Shown in pieces: positions 57,298-64,000 of a stretch of 64,000 nt of DNA. Within the stretch, counting starts at the first letter, position 1. Each line of letters begins with the position of its first letter. Source of the DNA: Apostichopus japonicus (Eukaryota > Echinodermata > Holothuroidea > Aspidochirotida > Stichopodidae); assembly GCF_037975245.1 (NCBI RefSeq), contig NC_092568.1:24597501-24661500 (forward strand), written 5' to 3'. The position numbers and the translations under genes were made by a program. The notes under the pieces are model-generated. The model ran no database searches, was not told the origin of the DNA, and was given only the letters and a program-made list of their open reading frames with translations.

Positions 57298-57643
57298 CTC
57301 TGGTCATGAAAATGAGAACTAATAGAGAACCTTCTGATTGCTATCTGCTTGGTTCTTTGTTTCTGGGAAGAACAGAAAATTAATAGACCTTTAACATTAA
57401 CACGTACAGCTTAAAATAGTTAATATTTTGATTTGATGCCAGGGATAGTAAGGGGGGTGGGCAGTGGGAAAGGGGTTTGTTCCCATAATTTGAAGCATGT
57501 GGCTCTGCAAATACCAGCTTAAAAGGACTCATTATAATACGTTTAGTAAATCCAAAGGGTAGTTGAAAAGTGGTGTTATTGTAACACAGTGTTTTGGACT
57601 AGTAAGGTAATAATATCAGTATTATTGTTTTATTATTTATTAT
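57298..57643. other. 5' flank of the synthetase gene
   Basis: No other gene seen. It should contain the promoter. Unit U3 of the Kunitz locus starts just beyond. Confidence 0.4.
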
Positions 57644-57814
57644 TGTCTTGAACTCGACCGAGTCGTCGGGGAACATGACGCATTTCGGGAAGGGGCGACC
57701 GCCCCCCCCCCCGAGCAAATTTTCTCTATGATATCGTACTGCTTTGAAATGCTGCAAGCTCTGTGAATATAAATATATACATACACACATATACACATAT
57801 ATAAATTGTATATA

Positions 57815-58134
<320 letters not shown>

Positions 58135-58289
58135 TTTTCATTTGCCTTTGTCGTTTACCTCCATTGCATTAACATAAAGTCTGTTCAAAGTATCTCTTTC
58201 GAGATCCGGCTTTAGGAATCACAAATGATTTTCGAGTTGAATAGCATCATGTTTGATCTCTAGAGTAGGGCAAAATATGTCACCAAAAA

Positions 58290-58498
58290 CAGAACTAGTA
58301 TTGTTCGATATAGGTGACAAACGCCTACAGTGGAATTACGATCTTCCTTACCGGTTTCGAACCTCTGGACATACATTCAGCGTCCATAGCCTAGTGGTTA
58401 GGGTGTCCGCGTACAGAGCGGGAGGCCCGTGGTTCGAATCCCGGTGGAGGCTGAAAGTTTTTTCACTGTTCTTGATTTTCCAACTCATTACGATTTTC

Positions 58499-58502
<4 letters not shown>
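58290..58502 (+). mobile_element. tRNA-derived SINE (family S3), copy 2
   Basis: Almost identical to copy 1 over 210 bp, and its 3' end runs directly into a TA tail of about 90 bp. The 155 bp between the copies is unrelated. Confidence 0.85.

Positions 58503-58592
<90 letters not shown>
58503..58592. repeat. (TA)n microsatellite
   Basis: Pure TA run, either SINE tail or host microsatellite, followed by the TGAGGATCCTCCC block. Confidence 0.95.
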
Positions 58593-58595
<3 letters not shown>

Positions 58596-59772
58596 GATCC
58601 TCCCTCTCATTTATCTTGAAATCCTGAACCCTAACAAATTGGCCACGTCTTCTTTCATCGTTCTGTATGCGGCTATTTTCCGCGGTACTGTAAGTCAACG
58701 GGAATGTGGTTACCCATGCAACCATATTCGTGAATTTTCATTGGCGTAATTTGATATTTATTCAGGTTAACCAGTAAAAATTATCACCAAACTGGCACTT
58801 TTGAATGAAACAAATGGGAAAAAGGCACATCTTATTATTTTGAAAAGATATATACTTGAGTTTTTCAAACTAGTGGGAGGAGAAAGGGGTGGGGTACCTA
58901 CCTGTCAACTCTGCTGCCAACTCCCATGAATTTTGTAAAATTCTTGACCAAACACAAACAGCTATAGGCCTACATGCATGATTTCAGCTTGTTCGGTGAC
59001 GGATGAATTGGTTTGGTGGAGCTCCGCTTAGATAGTAACAAGACGCCCTCCCAGAAAATGGTCAAGGCCCCCCAGCGCCCCCCCCCCCACTTAAAACAAT
59101 CCTGGCTACGCCACTGCTTGGCGCGGTATCTCAAGCTAACTGTTATTAGTTCCCGTATTAGCTGGGAAATGTCCGTCACTTGTGTTAAACTAAAATATCC
59201 TTTCAGTATAATGTTACATACTCAATTCCAGGGTTTTACATGGTTCACCAAAAAAACTTAATTTAGGCACAAGTATATGCACACAGAGATGCGAGTATTG
59301 GTATGACTTATCAGTTGTTTCTCGACTAAAAGTAAAACATAAAACAAAGCGTATACATGATAGGATCAGTTTGTCGTATAGAACAAGAGTATATATAAGC
59401 AAAAGATACAACGAAGACAATGCCATTAATCTAAATCTCTTTATCTTTCTTTTCTGAAGAGTGTCAAAGGGTATACAGAGCAATTTACAACATTCCCTCC
59501 ACCATTTACTCCACCATTCTCTCCACCATTTCTATGTTCTGTGGTAATCATGTTCACGTTCAAGTTTCGATCTTCGGTTCTTGCCCAAATCTGTCCAAGT
59601 ATAGAGAACACAGAGAAGTTATTATTGGTATTGAACGATGACAATAACGGTATAAGTACCTACACCAACTTAGTAGACACTTAATCACGTGTTGCATATA
59701 TTTGAATACCCCTATCAACATAATGGACTAACGTACAAAGCTTCGTGCACATTGGATTTTCATAGGGGATTA

Positions 59773-60139
59773 CAAGGGCGTAGGAACCGAGGGGCTGGGG
59801 GGCGCCAGCCCCCAAGTGAAAAATGTGGAGGGGCGGAAGTATCATTCCTCCCCCCCCCCCGGTTCGCAAGTCAGAAAACCCCTTTTTCATTCCAAATGAG
59901 AAAAAAAATCTCATTTGGAGCACCAAATTGCATCTAAGGCCAGGTGAAAATACAAAATTAAGTTTACAAAATGGAGTGGGTGTTGAAGTGCGCTATATTG
60001 CACCAAATTGCATCTGAGGCCACCTGGAAATGCAAAAAATTCCAAAGGGGGAGGGGGACACCCCCTCCCCTTAGACCCCTCCCCCAGGCTGGCCATCAGT
60101 CTTCAGCCCCCCACTCAAAAGTACCTTCCTACGCCACTG
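59773..60139. mobile_element. hAT-type MITE, 367 bp
   Basis: Termini CAAGGGCGTAGGAA and TTCCTACGCCACTG have perfect 8-bp TSDs GGGGATTA (59765-59772 and 60140-60147). U4 has the empty site at about 63425-63432. Internal direct repeats CACCAAATTGCATCT occur twice. The first 40 bp of the same insertion survive at the U1 deletion junction (35531-35567). Confidence 0.92.
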
Positions 60140-60692
60140 GGGGATTAACAATTTCTGTGTCAAACACAACATATTTTAACATGCATGTAAGGACATGTTA
60201 ACTACATAATATTATCAACGTTTATTAATTTAATAGTATCGAGTACATTTAAATGTTCCTTTGATAATATTATTTCACCTGATGAATGTTTCTTCTAAAA
60301 TTGACAATAAAATACAGACCCTACGATTTTAGTAATGGCAACCTTTCTGAGAAATTACGGTCTAGCCACGGTCCCTGGCCAAATGATTTGCACTAAGTCG
60401 GCTTTGAGTACAGCGGTTCTTGATGTTGCTGTCATAGTACTTAACGACTTTGCCGATCCGCGTTATAGTCTTTGCCGACTTTGCAATTCGCGGTTTCTCT
60501 TATAAGTCTGCAAAGTCGGTAAGAGTGACTCCATAGGTTTCCCTTTCGGGGACCCCCCCCCACCCTCAAAAAAAAGTTCTCTTGATGCTTTTCGGCACTT
60601 TTCCTGACATAGGAGAACACTCGGGCGGATTGATACAGGATCTTTATGAAGTATGCCACCTTTGGAGATGGCACCTAATGTGTTATACTTAC

Positions 60693-60853
60693 CTCACATA
60701 ACACATGCTTTGGTGCATTCGTCTTCTGATGAGAATTTGTTTCCGTTCCCCATACATCCTCCGTATATAAATTCTATACAGGAGCCATCTTCATATGCCC
60801 ATTGTGGGAAGTAACCTAAGCACGGACCTTGGTCAACAGGCAGAGAGCAAACT
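60693..60853 (-). pseudogene. Kunitz-domain exon of U3, upstream part lost
   Basis: The frame keeps all six cysteines with the same shortened x13 spacing and FIYGGC/GNGNKF motifs. Its P1 residue is Leu instead of Phe, and it also ends in TGA (60694-60696) before a gtaagt donor. At 60853, just upstream of the first Cys, homology switches to block A sequence, removing the normal acceptor and the link to a signal-peptide exon. It is a probable broken gene, unless a new acceptor (GCCAG, adjacent on the minus strand) is used. Confidence 0.65.
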
Positions 60854-61233
60854 GGCACTTCTGAATGAAACAAATGGGAAAAGGGCTCATCTTATTATTT
60901 TGAAAAGAAATATACTTGAGTTCTTTAAACTAGTGGGAGGAGAAAGGGGTGGGGTACCTACCTGTCAACTCTGCTGCCAACTCCCATGAATTTTGTAAAA
61001 TTCTTGACCAAACACAAACAGCTATAGGCCTACATGCATGATTTCAGCTTGTTCGGTGACGGATGAATTGATTTAGGCTATAAATATTACTTTCCAATGT
61101 AGTTGGTACTTTGAAAGTAACGTCAAACTGGGTTAATAAGTTACATGCAAAGTGGTGACAGACGTTCGCGTGAAGACGGAAGGTTCTCGATCTATTCAGT
61201 ACATTATAAACAACCGTGTATAGGTCTTGGCAT

Positions 61234-63350
61234 CACTGGCGGATCCAGAGCCTTTGTTTGGGAGCGGCCAAATTGGCATTAAAGTGATATGGGGGAGGGG
61301 TCTAAGGGGAGGGGGTGCCCCCTCCCCTCAGGCGCGGCGGAACGGAAAAATTATTGGGGGGCTAATGTGTGGAGACTATCTCAGCGGAGCGCCACCATCG
61401 GTTGGCGCGGAGCGTACAAGAAAATTTTGGGTTTTTTCAAACCCCCAGATGGCCGGAAACGGCACTTCCCGAGTGTTTTATGCTGCGAATACCTAGCCCT
61501 AAAATATGGGTCTCAAGTCTGCAATATCTTAGATTGAACGAGAAAGTCTGTAAAAACATTGTAATTTGTATTTTCGATGGTGTTTTAAGAGAGTAGCTAT
61601 TACTCGTAGTGTACTCGCAAAGACGTTTTGAGTGTAGTAAGGGCAGTGGCGGAGCTAGGGGTATTGGTCGGGGTGGGGGCAAGAATAGTCTGTAGGGCGC
61701 TTTCGACACTATCTAAGCGGAGCGCCACCACAGGTTGGCGCAGAGCGTACAGAAAATTTTTGAGTAAAGATACTCTATAGATTGCAGGAAATGACCCTTT
61801 CCGGGCCTTGCTAATTTGCAGATAAACTGAGAATAAATAGGTGTCGTCGCCATTTTGTCGGAAAATTACACCAACAAAATATGACAAATGTCAATAGGTA
61901 GATGAGAGCGCAATAAAATAGTCAATAATCGCGAATAAGTAAAAAGTAGTGAAAAGCTGAAAAGGGCGCCAGCAGTCCATTTGAGTCCGTCAGGGGGGGG
62001 GGCATCTGCCCCCCTGGCTGTATGGACGCTCCGCCACTGAGTAAGGGGATGTTGGAGAACTGGCTGAAATGAGGCAAGTCATTATCCTAAGACGAAGTTG
62101 TGTTGCGCTTACCGGTACTCACACTCACTGCTTCCACTTTTCACGGGGCGTGAAGACGCGGTTGGGGTGACAATGTGGTCTATAGCCAGGGGACGGGCCG
62201 AGGGTCCCCCAGCATTTACGAAAATTTTTACACCTATATAGTATACGTGTGCATCAGACAGATCGACAAGTATGCATTGAAAAATGGGCAGATGCACGTT
62301 TCGGAGCCTTGGTAAATATTGGGGGGGGGGCTTATCATGCATTTGCCCCCTCAACTTTTTCATTGGGGGGCTGAGCCCCCCCCCCAAGCCCCCCCCCCCC
62401 GGTTCCGCCGCCACTGCCTCCCCTTTGGAAAATTTTCTATTGCTGAATGCCCTCAGATGCAATTTGGTGCGACAACAGTGTACAATGGTGATGTAAATTT
62501 ACTTCTAAAAAAATGTTTCCCAGGTGTAATTTTCTAAAATATTTATGAAACAAAGTTGGGATCATCTTTCTCAAGAAATTTTATTTCTCATAGGTTATAA
62601 ATTTCTTACAACCAGCCTGTAACTGCAAAATGGTGTTAAACTGTAAATCCTTATGCTCATACATTTACATAGCTCCCAACTCTTGAGAAGGCAAATGCTG
62701 GTCCATGACACGAATCGCCGTCCTGGGGGAGGGGTATAAGGGGAGGGGGTGACCCCCTCCACTTTTGATTTTTTTTGGAATCCTGGTAATGCCTACATGT
62801 AAAATGGTGGCACTTAGAAAGGCTTTTGTCACCCACAATTTTCTGAGAAATACGCATTTTTTTGTGTGTAACATCAATAAATTGAATAGTAGGTGATAAT
62901 TCATTCTTTCCCGTGGCATGAAAATGTTCGCTGCTCGCCCCAATGAAAAGAAATATAGGCTAATTTGAGGTTCAAATGATGCTGTAAAGGAGGTTGTATA
63001 CTCTATTATGCTAAATGCTAAAGAAATGATGGTTGCTAAGTCAAAATTGGATGCAATTTTTTTTTATGTATACTTGACAATTACAATGCGGTTTTTTCGG
63101 ACGCTTGTGCGGGTCAGCGGGTTTGGGTGTTAGAATGCGGGTCTAATTCCCGCGAATTGCGGGTCAGTTGGGAGCTCTGCATTTAATTTTAAATCAGAAA
63201 ACGAAAAGGTTTAGACTAGTCTACCACTGCTATTCCTCTCGCTTTTTTTAATTTCCAATCATATGATTTAGCGGATGTTCGGAAACACTTTTTGGCTCAC
63301 CTTTGGGGGGGCCATGGCCCCCCTTGCCCCCCCCCTTGGATCCGCCAGTG
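61234..63350. mobile_element. hAT-type element, 2117 bp
   Basis: Termini CACTGGCGGATCCA and TGGATCCGCCAGTG have perfect 8-bp TSDs CTTGGCAT (61226-61233 and 63351-63358). It contains a shared module at about 61375-61475 and a younger MITE (61644-62039). A lone terminus CCGCCGCCACTG ends at about 62417. No intact transposase frame. Confidence 0.88.
61644..62039 (+). mobile_element. hAT-type MITE, 396 bp, nested
   Basis: Termini CAGTGGCGGAGCTAG and CGCTCCGCCACTG have perfect 8-bp TSDs AGTAAGGG (61636-61643 and 62040-62047). The shared module is at 61708-61810, 64 bp from the left end. Confidence 0.92.
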
Positions 63351-63699
63351 CTTGGCATATATTTGAATACCCCTATCAACATAATGGACTAACGTACAAA
63401 GCTTCGTGCACATGGGATTTTCATAGGGGATTAACAATTTCTGTATCAAACACAACATATTTTAACATGCATGTAAGGACATGTTAACTACATAATATTA
63501 TCAACGTTTATTAATTTAATAGTATCGAGTACATTTAAATGTTCCTTTGATAATATTATTTCACCTGATGAATGTTTCTTCTAAAATTGACAATAAAATA
63601 CAGACCCTACGATTTTAGTAATGGCAACCTTTCTGAGAAATTACGGTCTAGCCACGGTCGCTGGCCAAATGATTTGCACTAAGTCGGCTTTGAGTACAG

Positions 63700-63889
63700 C
63701 GGTTCTTGATGTTGCTGTCATAGTACTTAACGACTTTGCCGATCCGCGTTATAGTCTTTGCCGACTTTGCAATTCTCGGTTTCTCTTATAAGTCTGCAAA
63801 GTCGGTAAGAGTGACTCCATAGTTTTCCCTTTCGGGGACCCCCCCCCCACCCTCCAAAAAAGTTATCTTGATGCTTTTCGGCACTTTTC
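63700..63889 (-). other. Exon 3 region of the U4 Kunitz gene
   Basis: Homologous to 41911-42182 with the same acceptor. In phase 1 the frame stops after about 38 codons because the G-run is longer than in U2. Confidence 0.45.
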
Positions 63890-63978
63890 CTGACATAGGA
63901 GAACACTCGGGCGGATTGATACAAGATCTATATGAAGTATGCCACCTTTGGAGATGGCACCTAATGTGTTATACTTAC

Positions 63979-64000
63979 CTGGCATAACACAAGCTTCGAT
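63979..64000 (-). CDS. Kunitz-domain exon of U4, 3' end only
   Basis: The last 22 nt before a gtaagt donor encode IEACVMP-like sequence. The TGA seen in U2 and U3 is CCA here, so translation would continue into exon 3. The window ends inside the exon, so intactness cannot be judged. Confidence 0.6.

Larger units (their letters stand above)
60854..64000 (-). other. Kunitz-locus unit U4 (runs off the window)
   Basis: Partial block A 60854-61233, hAT element 61234-63350, a short piece of block B (63351-63424), then the Kunitz exon region. The rest of block B is deleted. Confidence 0.7.

Noticed and set aside
61911-62460. A further complete hAT element ending CCGCCGCCACTG near 62417
   Set aside because: No matching left terminus or TSD could be found, so only the lone end is noted.

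Overview
The window is animal nuclear DNA: AT-rich, with compact GT-AG spliced genes, long introns, several tRNA-derived SINE families, many non-autonomous DNA transposons and a Penelope-like retroelement remnant. The content suits a marine invertebrate deuterostome, most likely an echinoderm. That placement is an inference from overall character, since no species marker was found.

Layout. 0.5-1.6 kb (+): an intronless gene of unknown function with six RRxS kinase-type motifs. 3.6-17.9 kb (+): a 12-exon gene for an LRRC74-like leucine-rich repeat protein with two EF-hands and a basic tail. 21.6-24.9 kb (-): a complete five-exon ARL2 small GTPase gene, convergent with the LRR gene. 25.8-34.0 kb: gene-free and filled with nested transposons whose target-site duplications (TSDs) can still be read. 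34-45.3 kb and 57.6-64 kb (-): at least four units (U1-U4) of a locally duplicated gene for a small secreted Kunitz-type protease inhibitor. 48.9-57.3 kb (-): the cytosolic tryptophanyl-tRNA synthetase gene, lying between Kunitz units U2 and U3. Eight of its nine expected exons are readable.

Kunitz units. U2 has a complete two-exon coding sequence: signal peptide at 44.1 kb and Kunitz domain at 42.3-42.4 kb. U1 keeps the signal-peptide exon but has lost the Kunitz exon. U3 keeps a Kunitz exon but has lost the upstream exon. U4 runs off the right edge. The units differ by hAT-type insertions, SINE insertions and deletions.

Mobile DNA. At least nine elements have CAGTGGCG- or CAGGCGCG-like inverted ends with exact or near-exact TSDs. 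Many share a roughly 100-bp subterminal module near one end although their termini differ. Up to three levels of nesting are visible, and several insertions are confirmed by an empty paralogous site elsewhere in the window.

The genes are not an operon and show no obvious joint function. The Kunitz cluster together with its chimeric MITE population is the most unusual content.
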